Source: Paenibacillus sp. MMS20-IR301 (GTDB taxonomy: Bacteria > Bacillota > Bacilli > Paenibacillales > Paenibacillaceae). From it: 64,000 nucleotides of DNA. Both the position numbers and the translations under genes were made by a program. This document shows, piece by piece, positions 37,055 to 46,260 of the stretch. The stretch covers positions 7,337,001 to 7,401,000 of the forward strand of contig NZ_CP135275.1 in NCBI RefSeq assembly GCF_032302195.1, in the 5' to 3' direction. The notes below the pieces were generated by a model, which saw only the letters and a program-made list of their open reading frames with translations, was not told the origin of the DNA and did not search any database. Position 1 is the first letter of the stretch; the number at the start of each line of letters is the position of its first letter.

Positions 37055-37813
37055 ATGAGATCAAACGGGCGCAACGAAGACCAGCTCCGGCCGCTGACAA
37101 TAACGACCCAGACCAACAAATATGCAGAGGGCTCTGTCATCATTGAGATGGGAGATACCAAGGTCATCTGCACGGCAACCGTGGACGAGAAGGTTCCGCC
37201 GTTTCTGAAGGGGCAAGGCAAGGGCTGGGTGACCGCCGAATATTCCATGCTTCCCCGGGCTACCCAGACCCGTAACCAGCGTGAAGCGGCACGCGGCAAG
37301 CTTACCGGGCGGACGATGGAGATTCAGCGTCTGATCGGCCGGGCACTCCGTTCTGTCGTGAATCTGCAGGCGCTTGGCGAACGCAGCATCACCCTGGACT
37401 GCGATGTAATCCAGGCGGACGGGGGAACGCGGACGGCTTCGATTACCGGCGCTTTTGTAGCGATGGCCTTTGCGATCAACCGGATTGCGCTGCAGCATAA
37501 GCTGGCTGTATTTCCGATTACGGACTTCTTAGGTGCGATCAGTGTCGGTGTAGTCGGCGACCAGACGCTGCTCGATCTGAATTATGAAGAGGATTCCAAA
37601 GCGAAGGTTGATATGAACGTGGTTATGACCGGCGGCGGTGCTTTTGTTGAGGTTCAAGGCACAGGTGAGGATCGTCCGTTTACCCGCCAGGAGCTGGATC
37701 AGCTGCTGGGACTGGGAGAGAAGGGAATCTATGAGCTGATCGCTGTGCAAAAGGAAGTCCTTGGCACAATTGCGCTCAAAATCCCTTCCGGCCAGCCCGG
37801 ACAGGAGGTATAG
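37055..37813 (+). CDS. rph: Ribonuclease PH
   Basis: A 252-residue phosphorolytic 3'-5' exoribonuclease that trims the 3' ends of tRNA precursors. Motifs: [52 protein letters not shown] and [23 protein letters not shown] 37055 is fixed by TAGGAGG 9 nt upstream; in-frame upstream codons are noncoding leader. It is followed by rdgB after 1 nt. Confidence 0.97.
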   Translation: MRSNGRNEDQLRPLTITTQTNKYAEGSVIIEMGDTKVICTATVDEKVPPFLKGQGKGWVTAEYSMLPRATQTRNQREAARGKLTGRTMEIQRLIGRALRSVVNLQALGERSITLDCDVIQADGGTRTASITGAFVAMAFAINRIALQHKLAVFPITDFLGAISVGVVGDQTLLDLNYEEDSKAKVDMNVVMTGGGAFVEVQGTGEDRPFTRQELDQLLGLGEKGIYELIAVQKEVLGTIALKIPSGQPGQEV

Positions 37814-37814
37814 G

Positions 37815-38456
37815 ATGGAGTCCGGCAGCGCTATCCTGATTGTTGCAACGAAGAACAAGGGCAAGGTGCGCGAATTTCAGCACGCGTTCGCACCGCTGGG
37901 GCTAACCGTCAAGAGCATGTTTGACTACCCGGACCTGCCGGATGTGGTCGAGGACGGGGTGACCTTTGCCGAGAATGCGTTCAAGAAATCCAAGGCGGTC
38001 GGGGATGCACTCGGATATCCGGTGCTTGCGGATGATTCCGGTCTATGCGTAGAAGCGCTGGACGGAAGCCCGGGAGTCTACTCGGCCCGCTACGCCGGTG
38101 AGCCGGCTGATGATGAAGCGAATAACCTGAAGCTGCTGAGCGAGCTGGAGGGGCTGAAGCAGGGTGAGGATACCGGCCAGCCGCTGCTGAGTCCGGCCCG
38201 GTTCGTCTGCGCGTTGTCGTTATATGATCCGGCGGATGGCCGGGAGCTGACGGCGGAAGGAACGGTGGAGGGCTGGATTACCTCTGAGCCGGCCGGTGCG
38301 GGCGGATTCGGCTACGATCCGCTGTTCTATCTTCCGCAGTTCGAGAAGACCATGGCAGAGCTGACGCTGGAAGAGAAGCAGGCGGTCAGCCACCGGGGAA
38401 CGGCACTGCGGCTGCTGACCGGGAAGCTGGCTGAACGCCAGCATGGCAAAGAATAG
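37815..38456 (+). CDS. rdgB: XTP/dITP diphosphatase (RdgB/HAM1)
   Basis: A 213-residue pyrophosphatase that removes ITP, dITP and XTP from nucleotide pools. The motifs ATKNKGKVREF, LADDSGLCVEALDGSPGVYSA RYAG and GFGYDPLFYL are all present. ATG 37815 is preceded by AGGAGG. The gene follows rph by 1 nt, and a strong terminator closes the unit. Confidence 0.97.
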   Translation: MESGSAILIVATKNKGKVREFQHAFAPLGLTVKSMFDYPDLPDVVEDGVTFAENAFKKSKAVGDALGYPVLADDSGLCVEALDGSPGVYSARYAGEPADDEANNLKLLSELEGLKQGEDTGQPLLSPARFVCALSLYDPADGRELTAEGTVEGWITSEPAGAGGFGYDPLFYLPQFEKTMAELTLEEKQAVSHRGTALRLLTGKLAERQHGKE

Positions 38457-38471
38457 GAAATGAAACCATAC

Positions 38472-38504
38472 AAAAAGGCGCCCTTTCTGCAGGGCGCCTT
38501 TTTT
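38472..38504 (+). terminator. Terminator of gerM-rph-rdgB
   Basis: The arms AAAAAGGCGCCCT and AGGGCGCCTTTTTT with a 4-nt loop form a textbook intrinsic terminator. Confidence 0.93.
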
Positions 38505-38519
38505 GCAGAAAAAAGAGAG

Positions 38520-39050
38520 TCCGCGGCAGAGGGATATGTAGGGGCACTAGCTGCCGCGCAGGCAAGCGGGTTAAATGGGCCCTCCGTTAAGCAAAGCAGC
38601 CAGCCACGCAACGTTTGTTCAAGGGACTAGCTTAGCGTTACGGACATGAGAGACGTTAAGCTTGCGGAAAGGTACCTGAGTGCCGGTCTTACGGACATCA
38701 GCGCCGTTATTTCACCTCAAAAGCGGAGTTTATCCATGAAAAGCGGCGGATAAGGGCCGTCATGTCCGTAAGCCCGCCCAAATGACCTTTTTTGAGCGAA
38801 TAAAGGCTGTGGTGTCCGTCCCTCGTATTTAGGGGATTTTCTCACAAATACTCACTCCTTCGCAGGATTTCATCGTAAAGAAACGGGAGTGAAAGTGGGG
38901 GGCGATAGAGAGGGCCCCGCCGAGCGGCTTACGGGCATGCAGGAACAAAAGCAGCGTAAGACGTGCTTTTAAATCCTCGCTATCCTGCACACTCCACTTG
39001 TCCCACGGAGGTTCACCCTCCCAGATCTCAACGGGTCTATGCCCTTTCAT
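38520..39050. other. Gene-free stretch with GGACATGAGAGAC repeat
   Basis: No convincing gene. At 38640-38820 there is a repeat with recurring units of the kind GGACAT-GAGAC-GTTA and TGTCCGTAAG/TGTCCGTCC. It shares GGACATGAGAGAC and the alternation of capped GTTATTT/TGTCCG units with 58570-58765. A 73-codon open frame on the - strand (38829-39050) has no recognisable domain and abuts the IS110 element. Confidence 0.5.
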
Positions 39051-40560
39051 TCCTTCGTTTCACCTGTCCATGGCGTGGAGATCGATCGCGTTAAGGTAAC
39101 GGGTCAAAGCCCTTCCGGACACCACCTTCGATTCTCTTGTGCACGTAATACGGTACGTTCCTGCGAATGAGTCAACTTTCGTGATTGCGGTTTATGCGGC
39201 TACGGGGGAGAAATCAGCACCACGGTAGGTTTCCCCTCGCTGCACCATGCCAATTAGGATGCGAGCCAGTTTGCCAATGAGCTTAAACAGCGAAGCTTGC
39301 TTCTTCAGGCCTCGTGCCTGGTTGTTTGCGTGCCAGCGCTTGAAGTCGGGGTTTTGCCGCAACAGACTCAGCATCCCCCAGTATAAGTGTTTGCGTAGCG
39401 TACTGTCGCCGCGTTTGGAGAGCTTGATTTTCCCTTTGGATGTACCGGAAGTGCACTCCGCCAAGTTCAGGCCGGCGCGCCTTAGCAATTGTCGGCCATG
39501 CGCATAAAGGCGCAAATCCCCGGCTCCGGCCAAAATGGCAGCCACCGTCAGATCTCCCAGCCCGCGGATGCTTCGCAACTGCTCAGCCAAGGGGATTTCC
39601 TCCAGCAGCGATTGGAGGGCTTCGTCCATTTCGTCGAGCATGGCCATGACGTTGTCGTAGGTTTGGAGGAGGTGGCCGAGGTCTTGCCTGGCTTCCTCCA
39701 CCGCCCGGGTATCGCCAATACTGCGCGCGGCCGTCGCCAGCAAGACCGCCGCTTTCGCACGGCCGCTGACACCTGCCGCCCGTTTCATGCCTTGTTTGCG
39801 CCACAGGTCCATGACTTCCTCGACGCTGCGTCCCTTGAGGTCACACGGCAAAGGGCAGGCGCGAAGTGACGCCAGCGAGCGAAGCGTCGTCCAGTCCGGA
39901 AAGACTTGGCGGAATTCGGGGAAGTACAGGTCGATCCAGCGGACGATGCGATTGCCCAGGCTTATCCCTTGCTTGACCCAATACTCCCGGTTGCTCATTA
40001 GCGTCTTCAGCCGGTCGAAGACCGCCGCCTGAGCGAGGTAGTCGGTGTAATAGCCACGGCTGACGACATCCGCAATGACAAGCGCATCCTTAGGGTCGTT
40101 CTTCGATGGACTATTATCCCGGTTTTCCTTGTTGCGGTGGGTCGTCACCGGATTGACCAGTACCACCTCGATCCCTTGTTCAAGTAACCAGTTCGCGAAG
40201 TTAAACCAGTAATGACCGGTGGGCTCCAGACCAATGAGCAGGGAGGTCAGACGATGCTTCGACTGAGCTTCCCTTGCCCAGCGCAAGAACTTTTCGAAGC
40301 CTTCCAGCGTGTTGGAGAACGACAAGTGACGGGGCGTGAGTGAACGCCCGCGAAAGTCGGTCATCTGTGCGGCATGCACATCCTTGGCAATGTCGATTCC
40401 GACTACGGCATGCTGCATGGTAATTCGTTCAATGCGTTGATTCGTTATATCTTTTCGGTTAGACTTCATAGTAAGCGCCTCCTGATGGGTTTTAGGGCTC
40501 CAGACCCCGTACATCCCCATCTTAAGAGGCGCCCTTGTTTTTGTCTAAGTCCAAATCTTA
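39050..40560 (-). mobile_element. IS110-family insertion sequence (ends approximate)
   Basis: A single transposase gene is flanked by noncoding DNA of about 140 nt on its 3' side and about 90 nt on its 5' side. IS110 elements usually lack terminal inverted repeats, and I could not define the ends. The body is GC-rich relative to the flanks. Confidence 0.7.
39192..40469 (-). CDS. IS110-family DEDD transposase/recombinase
   Basis: A 425-residue recombinase. The N-terminal RuvC-like DEDD domain has VGIDIAKDVHA, IGLEPTGHYW and NDPKDALVIADVV. The C-terminal Tnp20 domain has RSIRGLGDLTVAAILAGAGD and the Ser in CTSGTSKGKIKLSKRG that serves as nucleophile in this family. ATG 40469 is chosen because AGGAGGCG lies 6 nt upstream; the frame is open for 17 more codons. 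The gene appears intact. IS110 enzymes use an RNA from their own noncoding end to choose targets. Confidence 0.93.
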   Translation of the reverse strand: MKSNRKDITNQRIERITMQHAVVGIDIAKDVHAAQMTDFRGRSLTPRHLSFSNTLEGFEKFLRWAREAQSKHRLTSLLIGLEPTGHYWFNFANWLLEQGIEVVLVNPVTTHRNKENRDNSPSKNDPKDALVIADVVSRGYYTDYLAQAAVFDRLKTLMSNREYWVKQGISLGNRIVRWIDLYFPEFRQVFPDWTTLRSLASLRACPLPCDLKGRSVEEVMDLWRKQGMKRAAGVSGRAKAAVLLATAARSIGDTRAVEEARQDLGHLLQTYDNVMAMLDEMDEALQSLLEEIPLAEQLRSIRGLGDLTVAAILAGAGDLRLYAHGRQLLRRAGLNLAECTSGTSKGKIKLSKRGDSTLRKHLYWGMLSLLRQNPDFKRWHANNQARGLKKQASLFKLIGKLARILIGMVQRGETYRGADFSPVAA

Positions 40561-40714
40561 GCGTATACAGGAATGTTAAGGGTCAGATTGGGACTGTATT
40601 TGAACCAGACAGATGGGATTGGCCCTCTATAACCTGCTCCACCCTGAATACATTAGAATGTATTTTGGCCGTTCAGCAAGAAGTTTCAGGACGGCGCAGC
40701 GTTTCTGTTTGTGT

Positions 40715-41668
40715 TTACTGATTTTCAAGCAGCATGGCATCCACTTTGCTTTGGAAATTATCCCGATATTGACGGAATGATTCGGTATCAAAATCAGTAT
40801 TCGGATCTTTAGGCTTGGGCGGGTTCTCGAGGAGCTGGGCATACAAGCGGTCGATTTCTGCGGATAGCGGTGCCCATAATTGCTTCACTTCGTCGTATCC
40901 GTCATCCAGGCCTGCGATATAGCTGTCGGATTCTTGCTTATGTTTCATTGTAACGGCCAATTGATCCATGCTGGCCTGGACATCCATTTTTTCGCCGACA
41001 CTGTTTTTGCCGTCTTTGGAATAATAATGGAAATCAGCGAAACCGTTGTTCCATACATCGACAATGATGAAATTGACCAAATCGTCCAACACGGTAAGGG
41101 GCGGCACCGTCACGGCAGGAACCGGCGCCTTGAACTTGCTGCGGATGTTGTCAAATCTGGCTTTTTCCACAGATTCCATGGCCCGGATCACTTTGTTGTC
41201 TGTAATCAATACGATGACCTCATTGTACAGTTTGTAACGTGTCTCACCTTGGATCAGCACCGCTTCCATCTGTGCCCCGTTTTCATCCGTGTAATCCACG
41301 GATTCGATGACATGGGGCCTGCGCACTTTAAGCTCGGGCTCGGTCTCAGACAGTTGGGCTGTTTTGAATAAAGACTGCACATCGGGATGGAGATGTTCGG
41401 CAACAAACTGTTTTTTCGCCTCCAAATCCGAGTTGTTCACATATGTAATGATATAGTCCAAAGCCAGTGCTTCCGCCGCAGACGGCTCCTGGGATTCTGC
41501 CGCAGGGGTTGCGGCGGGCACCGCTGCCGGGGTGGCGGCAGCCGTTGCAGTTGCCGTTGCCGTTGTACTGGACGGGGAGCTGGAAGGCCCGGCCGTATCG
41601 GTGTCAGAAGCGCAGCCCGATAGCACGGCACAAGCCACAATAAGGCTGAGCGCCAGTTGTTTGTTCAT
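40715..41668 (-). CDS. Hypothetical lipoprotein with Ala/Thr/Pro linker
   Basis: A 317-residue protein with lipobox LSGC at the end of the signal peptide. A Ser/Thr/Ala/Pro spacer to about residue 65 follows, then an alpha/beta domain with no recognised motif (YIITYVNNSDLEAKKQFVAE). AGGAGGAATATCAC precedes the ATG. The 3' end lies within about 150 nt of the IS110 element but the frame is not broken. The spacer is encoded by GC-rich repeats. Function unknown; a surface protein is certain only to the extent of the lipobox. Confidence 0.75.
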   Translation of the reverse strand: MNKQLALSLIVACAVLSGCASDTDTAGPSSSPSSTTATATATAAATPAAVPAATPAAESQEPSAAEALALDYIITYVNNSDLEAKKQFVAEHLHPDVQSLFKTAQLSETEPELKVRRPHVIESVDYTDENGAQMEAVLIQGETRYKLYNEVIVLITDNKVIRAMESVEKARFDNIRSKFKAPVPAVTVPPLTVLDDLVNFIIVDVWNNGFADFHYYSKDGKNSVGEKMDVQASMDQLAVTMKHKQESDSYIAGLDDGYDEVKQLWAPLSAEIDRLYAQLLENPPKPKDPNTDFDTESFRQYRDNFQSKVDAMLLENQ

Positions 41669-41822
41669 GTGATATTCCTCCTTTTATGGGTTGTATATGT
41701 CAGGGCTTATTCTTTCTATACCCGCCAGATGAGGGCTTAAAGCCGTAAAATTACCCGCAATGAATAATCAGGCCGTCTTGTAACAGTGATTCTAGGCTAT
41801 TGCCAGTATAAGCGTCTGCTTT

Positions 41823-41847
41823 GCTAATAATGCCAGGCATCATTAGC
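41823..41847. promoter_or_regulatory. 25-bp near-perfect palindrome in the gap before the chitinase gene
   Basis: GCTAATAATGCC and GGCATCATTAGC flank one central base, with one mismatch. It lies 155 bp before the - strand lipoprotein gene and 445 bp before the chitinase gene. It could be an operator. The rest of the 41669-42290 gap shows no gene or RNA that I can support. Confidence 0.45.
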
Positions 41848-42290
41848 GGTGTAACCTTAAGTATCCCGGGAGCATGACCCGAAAATGGAAAATGGATAAT
41901 ATTACCCCTTTATTATGGAAATTTATCCCTGGTCTACCGGTGTATTATGTATGAGAATAGAAGTTGACTCCACCCCTTCTGCAAGCAAATCTTCTTCCTT
42001 CCGCCAATTCATCCCTTCCACAGGTTCTGTGAACAGCGGCTGTCAGCCGGGCCTGCCACATAACTTACCGCACAAGTACATACAGGAATTGTAACATCCG
42101 GCAAGTAGCCTGCATGCAGGTGAACTGTGCCTTTTTGCGCTCCATCAATCTAGCAGTCTGCCAGCTATGAAATTAGTAGTTTTACAGGGGGAAGGTCAAT
42201 CGGGTCAGGGAGGTGAATGCTGAGGCTTTCGGCATTTCTGTTCATGGCAGGAGTATGGGTTACGCATTGAACCGGGGAGGTAACAATGAA

Positions 42291-44228
42291 ATGGCCTTTA
42301 TGAAAAGCAAATCCCGTAAAACCTTTGTGCTTGGCCTCATAACCGTTCTTATCCTGACGCTATTTCCGGCTCTGGGGGCAAATACCAGAACGGCTAATGC
42401 AGCCGGAGATTACAAGCTGGTAGGATACTATGCCTCATGGGCCGCATACGGCCGGGCATTTAATGTCACAGATATTGATCCGGCGAAAATGAATGTCATC
42501 AACTATGCCTTTGCCGACATCTGCTGGAACGGGATCCATGGCAATCCGGACCCGACCGGGCCGAATCCGGTAACCTGGTCCTGCCAGAATGAGCAGGGGC
42601 AGACGATCAGTGTCCCGAACGGGACCATTGTCCTGGGTGATCCCTGGATTGATGCCCAGAAGAGCTTCGGCGACGATAAATGGGATGATCCGATCAAGGG
42701 CAATCTGAAGCAGCTCTGGAAGCTGAAGGAGAAGAATCCGAACCTGAAGACAGTTATCTCCGTCGGCGGCTGGACGTGGTCAAACCGCTTCTCGGATGTG
42801 GCGGCTACTGCCGCGACCCGTGAGGTGTTCGCGAATTCCGCTGTTGATTTCATCCGCAAATATAAGATGGACGGCGTAGATCTGGACTGGGAATATCCGG
42901 TCAGCGGCGGACTTGCCGGCAACAGCTACCGTCCTGAGGATAAGCAGAACTATATCCTGCTGCTCCAGACAATCCGGGAGAAGCTGAACGCCGCCGGAAC
43001 CGCAGACGGGAAGAGCTATCTGCTGACCATCGCATCCGGTGCAGGACCGGCTTATATCCAGAATAACAATCTTAGCGGAATTGCTTCTGTGGTCGACTGG
43101 ATTAACATTATGACCTACGATTTCAACGGAAGCTGGAATACGACTACCGGACATAACGCGCCGCTCTACTATGACCCTGCGGCAGCTTCATCGGGACTTA
43201 CAGAGCCGGCGAATTACAATATCGATAAAGCGGTCACCAGCTATTTAAATGCCGGAGTGCCGGCCAATAAACTGGTGCTCGGCATGCCGTTCTACGGCCG
43301 GGGCTGGGGCGGCGCGCCAAGCAGCGGCAACGGGCAATACCAGGTATCCGCCGGAATCTCCTCAACCGGAACCTGGGAGAAGGGCAACTATGATTTCAGT
43401 GACCTGGAAGCCAATTACATCAACAAGAACGGCTACACCCGATACTGGAACAACACTTCCAAGGTGCCTTATCTTTATAACCCGTCCAACCAGACGTTCA
43501 TCAGCTATGATGATGCGGAATCCATTGGCTACAAGGCAAGCTATGTGAAAAGCAAAGGCCTGGCCGGGGCCATGTTCTGGGAGACCAGCGGCGACCGTAA
43601 CAAAACGCTGCAGAATAAATTGAGTGCCGAGCTTGGCGGCGGAGTTGTAACTCCAACCGCTACACCAACCGCAACCCCTGCGGCCACGCCAAGCCCTACA
43701 CCAACGGCCATAGTGAAGCCGACTGCTACACCGTCGGCAACGCCAACCGCTACACCGACAGCTACGGTCAAACCATCGGCTACTCCAACGGCCACCCCGA
43801 CCGCAACCGTCACGCCGACACCGACTCCGGGCCAATGTACGGCAGCGGCATGGAGTTCATCTGCCGTCTACACGCAAGGGCAGCAGGCCTCCTATGGCGG
43901 AGTGCTCTATGAAGCCAAATGGTGGACGCAAGGCGAGCGGCCGGATCTCAGCGGCGCGTATGGGGCCTGGAAGGTTATAGGCAGCTGCGGCAATACTACA
44001 CCTCAGCCTTCAGTATCCCCGACCGCTACAGTAGCCCCTTCGGCTACGCCGACAGCGACACCGGTGCCGACAGTGACACCGGGAACCCAGGCCTGGGCGG
44101 CTGGAGTTGCCTATAAAGCTGGTGATGTTGTCACCTACAGCGGCAAATCCTACACTTGCCTGCAGGCACATACCTCGCTGGCAGGCTGGGAGCCGTCTGC
44201 TGCAGCTGCACTCTGGAAGCTGAATTGA
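42291..44228 (+). CDS. Secreted GH18 chitinase with two chitin-binding domains
   Basis: A 645-residue secreted enzyme. The signal peptide covers about residues 1-38. The GH18 barrel has SVGGWTWS and the catalytic motif DGVDLDWEYP with acid Glu201. A Thr/Pro/Ala-rich linker built from TATPTATP-type repeats leads to a CBM5/12-type domain (AWSSSAVYTQGQQASYGGVL). A second such linker precedes another CBM5/12-type domain at the C-terminus (AWAAGVAYKAGDVVTYSGKS). ATG 42291 follows GGGGAGG by 10 nt; the frame is open upstream but lacks a ribosome-binding site there. It should degrade chitin outside the cell. Confidence 0.95.
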   Translation: MAFMKSKSRKTFVLGLITVLILTLFPALGANTRTANAAGDYKLVGYYASWAAYGRAFNVTDIDPAKMNVINYAFADICWNGIHGNPDPTGPNPVTWSCQNEQGQTISVPNGTIVLGDPWIDAQKSFGDDKWDDPIKGNLKQLWKLKEKNPNLKTVISVGGWTWSNRFSDVAATAATREVFANSAVDFIRKYKMDGVDLDWEYPVSGGLAGNSYRPEDKQNYILLLQTIREKLNAAGTADGKSYLLTIASGAGPAYIQNNNLSGIASVVDWINIMTYDFNGSWNTTTGHNAPLYYDPAAASSGLTEPANYNIDKAVTSYLNAGVPANKLVLGMPFYGRGWGGAPSSGNGQYQVSAGISSTGTWEKGNYDFSDLEANYINKNGYTRYWNNTSKVPYLYNPSNQTFISYDDAESIGYKASYVKSKGLAGAMFWETSGDRNKTLQNKLSAELGGGVVTPTATPTATPAATPSPTPTAIVKPTATPSATPTATPTATVKPSATPTATPTATVTPTPTPGQCTAAAWSSSAVYTQGQQASYGGVLYEAKWWTQGERPDLSGAYGAWKVIGSCGNTTPQPSVSPTATVAPSATPTATPVPTVTPGTQAWAAGVAYKAGDVVTYSGKSYTCLQAHTSLAGWEPSAAAALWKLN

Positions 44229-44245
44229 ACTGATCTATATTCAAT

Positions 44246-44280
44246 TAACGGTGCCGGTATATTGCCGGCGCCGTTTTTTG
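44246..44280 (+). terminator. Terminator of the chitinase gene
   Basis: The stem ACGGTGCCGG...GCCGGCGCCGT is followed by TTTTTT. Confidence 0.88.
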
Positions 44281-44310
44281 GCGTGCTGCCCCTGTCCTTT
44301 GGACTGAAAT

Positions 44311-44844
44311 TTATTTATGAAAAAACCGGATGAGCGCCGAGATCTCTTCCAGGCTTTCCTTCTGTCCATTTTTGATCCACATCACCCAAATTTCAAAGAC
44401 CCCCGCACTCATAAAGTCAATCCAATAGCTGCGTTTCGGGCCCGTCCAGTCCGGGAAAGGAATGAGCTCATCATAAAATTGCGTAATATGCGACTTGAAA
44501 ATCTGATAGAACAGCTCTTTATATTCACTTTCAAAGGCCAGATGAAAATCACCCGATAAGGCAAGGAAAAAATTCGTCAAATCAGCCACCTTCTGTTCGT
44601 GGCTCTGCTGATGGGCAATTTTATTAAATATATCTGCAAATTTGGGTTCGTAATATTCCTTCAATACCTGTTCGAGGCTTTCGTAATTTCTGTAGAAGGC
44701 CATCCGGCTGACGCCTGCTTTTTTGACGACCTCTGAAATGGTTAATTTGGATAATTGCTTTGTCTGCAGCAGCTCCAGCAGGGCCAAAGAAATCCATTCT
44801 CTTGTATCTTTTTTTATGCTTTGGGCATGTTCAGTTGCTGCCAT
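44311..44844 (-). CDS. TetR/AcrR-family regulator, divergent from an SDR gene
   Basis: A 177-residue regulator with the HTH segment SKLTISEVVKKAGVSRMAFYRN and a C-terminal domain of the DhaS/TetR_C_7 type (FEIWVMWIKNGQKESLEEIS). It is transcribed away from the NAD-dependent reductase gene with a 116-nt gap that holds a palindromic operator. By analogy it should repress both genes and be released by an electrophile or small ligand. The ligand is unknown. Confidence 0.88.
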   Translation of the reverse strand: MAATEHAQSIKKDTREWISLALLELLQTKQLSKLTISEVVKKAGVSRMAFYRNYESLEQVLKEYYEPKFADIFNKIAHQQSHEQKVADLTNFFLALSGDFHLAFESEYKELFYQIFKSHITQFYDELIPFPDWTGPKRSYWIDFMSAGVFEIWVMWIKNGQKESLEEISALIRFFHK

Positions 44845-44922
44845 AACAGTTCCTCCATTGTGTCACAGATGTTTGTCAGCCCCTTGTTTTGGGTCAGGCC
44901 AGGTTTTAATATAATGTACATC

Positions 44923-44938
44923 CGTTACACATGTAACG
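44923..44938. promoter_or_regulatory. Palindromic operator between tetR and the SDR gene
   Basis: CGTTACA-CA-TGTAACG lies 7 nt after a TATAAT (44910-44915) and 25 nt before the SDR start. The location and symmetry fit a TetR-family operator. Confidence 0.6.
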
Positions 44939-44960
44939 TCAACGGGAAGGAGTTTTCATT

Positions 44961-46004
44961 ATGCCGGATAATAATAATCCTCTAGTGCTTGTGACCGGAG
45001 GTTCAGGATTTATCGCTGTTCATATCATATTGAAGCTGCTTGAGCAAGGCTATCTGGTGCGGACAACGCTGCGTACAATGAGCAGACAGGATGAAGTAAA
45101 GGGCATGTTACGTTCTGGCGGGGTTCATCAGCTCGAAGGCTTGTCTTTTATTGAAGCTGACTTATCCTCTGATACTAACTGGGAGGCAGCTGCTGAAGGA
45201 GCGGATTATGTAATTCATGTCGCCTCTCCAACACCCAATAAAGTATATAAACATGAGGATGAAATGATCAGGCCCGCACGTGAAGGCGTTCTGCGGGTGT
45301 TAAGGGCGGCTCGTGATGCAGGGGTCAAACGTGTTGTGCTAACCTCCGCCTTCGGAGCGATTGGTGTGGGGCATAAGCATCATAAGGGGCCCTATACGGA
45401 GAAAGACTGGTCCAATACTGACGCTGACATTCATCCTTATCAGAAATCTAAAACCATCGCCGAGAAAGCTGCCTGGGAGTTCATCCGCCGGGAAGGAAAC
45501 AGGTTAGAGCTGGCAACCGTAAATCCTGTCGGTGTAATGGGACCAATCCTCGGTAATGATTATTCCCATTCTAACGGCAGTGTCCGCCAGATGCTGGAGA
45601 GCAATCAAAAGTATGTCCCGAAAATCTACTCTGATTATGTCGATGTCCGGGATGTGGCGGATTTGCATATTTTAGCTATGCTGCGGCCTGAAGCAAACGG
45701 AGAGCGGTTTATAGCATCGAGTGCGGAGAATCTTTCCATGTTAGATATTGCCGCTATTCTAAGGAAACATTTAGGGGAAGACGCGAAAAATGTACCCAAA
45801 GCCGAATTTCCCAATTTTATTGTTCGTGCCATAGCGGTTGTTAATCCCAAGCTAAGAATGGTTGCCTCACTCCTGGGACAGGATATGTCAACGAGTAATC
45901 AAAAGGCCAGGCAATTGCTTGGCTGGACTCCGCGTCCGGCAGAAGAGGCCATTGCTGCAACAGGGAAGAGCATGATAGATATTATTAAAGGGCCCTCCGT
46001 TTAG
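44961..46004 (+). CDS. NAD(P)-dependent aldehyde reductase / dihydroflavonol-reductase-like SDR
   Basis: A 347-residue extended SDR. The Rossmann motif VTGGSGFIAVHI is at the N-terminus, where Ala replaces the third Gly of GxxGxxG. The catalytic Ser is in VLTSAFGAIG and the YQKSK motif gives Tyr and Lys. NPVGVMGPILG matches the dihydroflavonol-reductase-like branch that reduces aldehydes and ketones. GGGAAGGAG precedes the ATG. Divergent from a TetR gene, so probably induced by its substrate. A hairpin terminator overlaps the stop. Confidence 0.9.
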   Translation: MPDNNNPLVLVTGGSGFIAVHIILKLLEQGYLVRTTLRTMSRQDEVKGMLRSGGVHQLEGLSFIEADLSSDTNWEAAAEGADYVIHVASPTPNKVYKHEDEMIRPAREGVLRVLRAARDAGVKRVVLTSAFGAIGVGHKHHKGPYTEKDWSNTDADIHPYQKSKTIAEKAAWEFIRREGNRLELATVNPVGVMGPILGNDYSHSNGSVRQMLESNQKYVPKIYSDYVDVRDVADLHILAMLRPEANGERFIASSAENLSMLDIAAILRKHLGEDAKNVPKAEFPNFIVRAIAVVNPKLRMVASLLGQDMSTSNQKARQLLGWTPRPAEEAIAATGKSMIDIIKGPSV

Positions 46005-46019
46005 GAGGGTTCTTTAGTT
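45987..46019 (+). terminator. Terminator overlapping the SDR stop codon
   Basis: AAAGGGCCCTCC pairs with GGAGGGTTCTTT around the TAG stop, followed by AGTTT. Short U tract. Confidence 0.65.
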
Positions 46020-46061
46020 TACTGCTGCATCCGAACCTGCTTCGCCGGAATGTGTTAATGT

Positions 46062-46260
46062 GTGAACTACTCCCACCTATAGAGGTGTGAGCTTCTTGGG
46101 AACAGCCCATACTTGCTCTGGAGACTACCTTCCGAAGCAGCGGTTAGGCTTATACACCAAGCGATCCCCGCAGTCCCTGCGGTTCCCTTCAGCGTTAGAT
46201 TTAGGCGGTTCCATTGAGCAGACGCAGCCCTTCTGTCCGGATGTTCCTGCTTGCATTTAC
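46062..46260 (-). ncRNA. Predicted omega RNA (TnpB guide scaffold)
   Basis: In IS605-type elements the guide RNA overlaps the 3' end of tnpB and extends through the right end. Here about 135 nt of noncoding, GC-rich, hairpin-forming DNA lie between the tnpB stop (46201) and the end hairpin. On the - strand the scaffold would end at GGAGTAGTTCAC and the guide would start with ACATTAACACATTCCGG. Both limits are inferred. Confidence 0.5.

Noticed and set aside
38829..39050. A 73-codon - strand frame next to the IS110 element
   Set aside because: No recognisable domain and no clear ribosome-binding site. It might be a gene fragment, but support is too weak to list it as a CDS.
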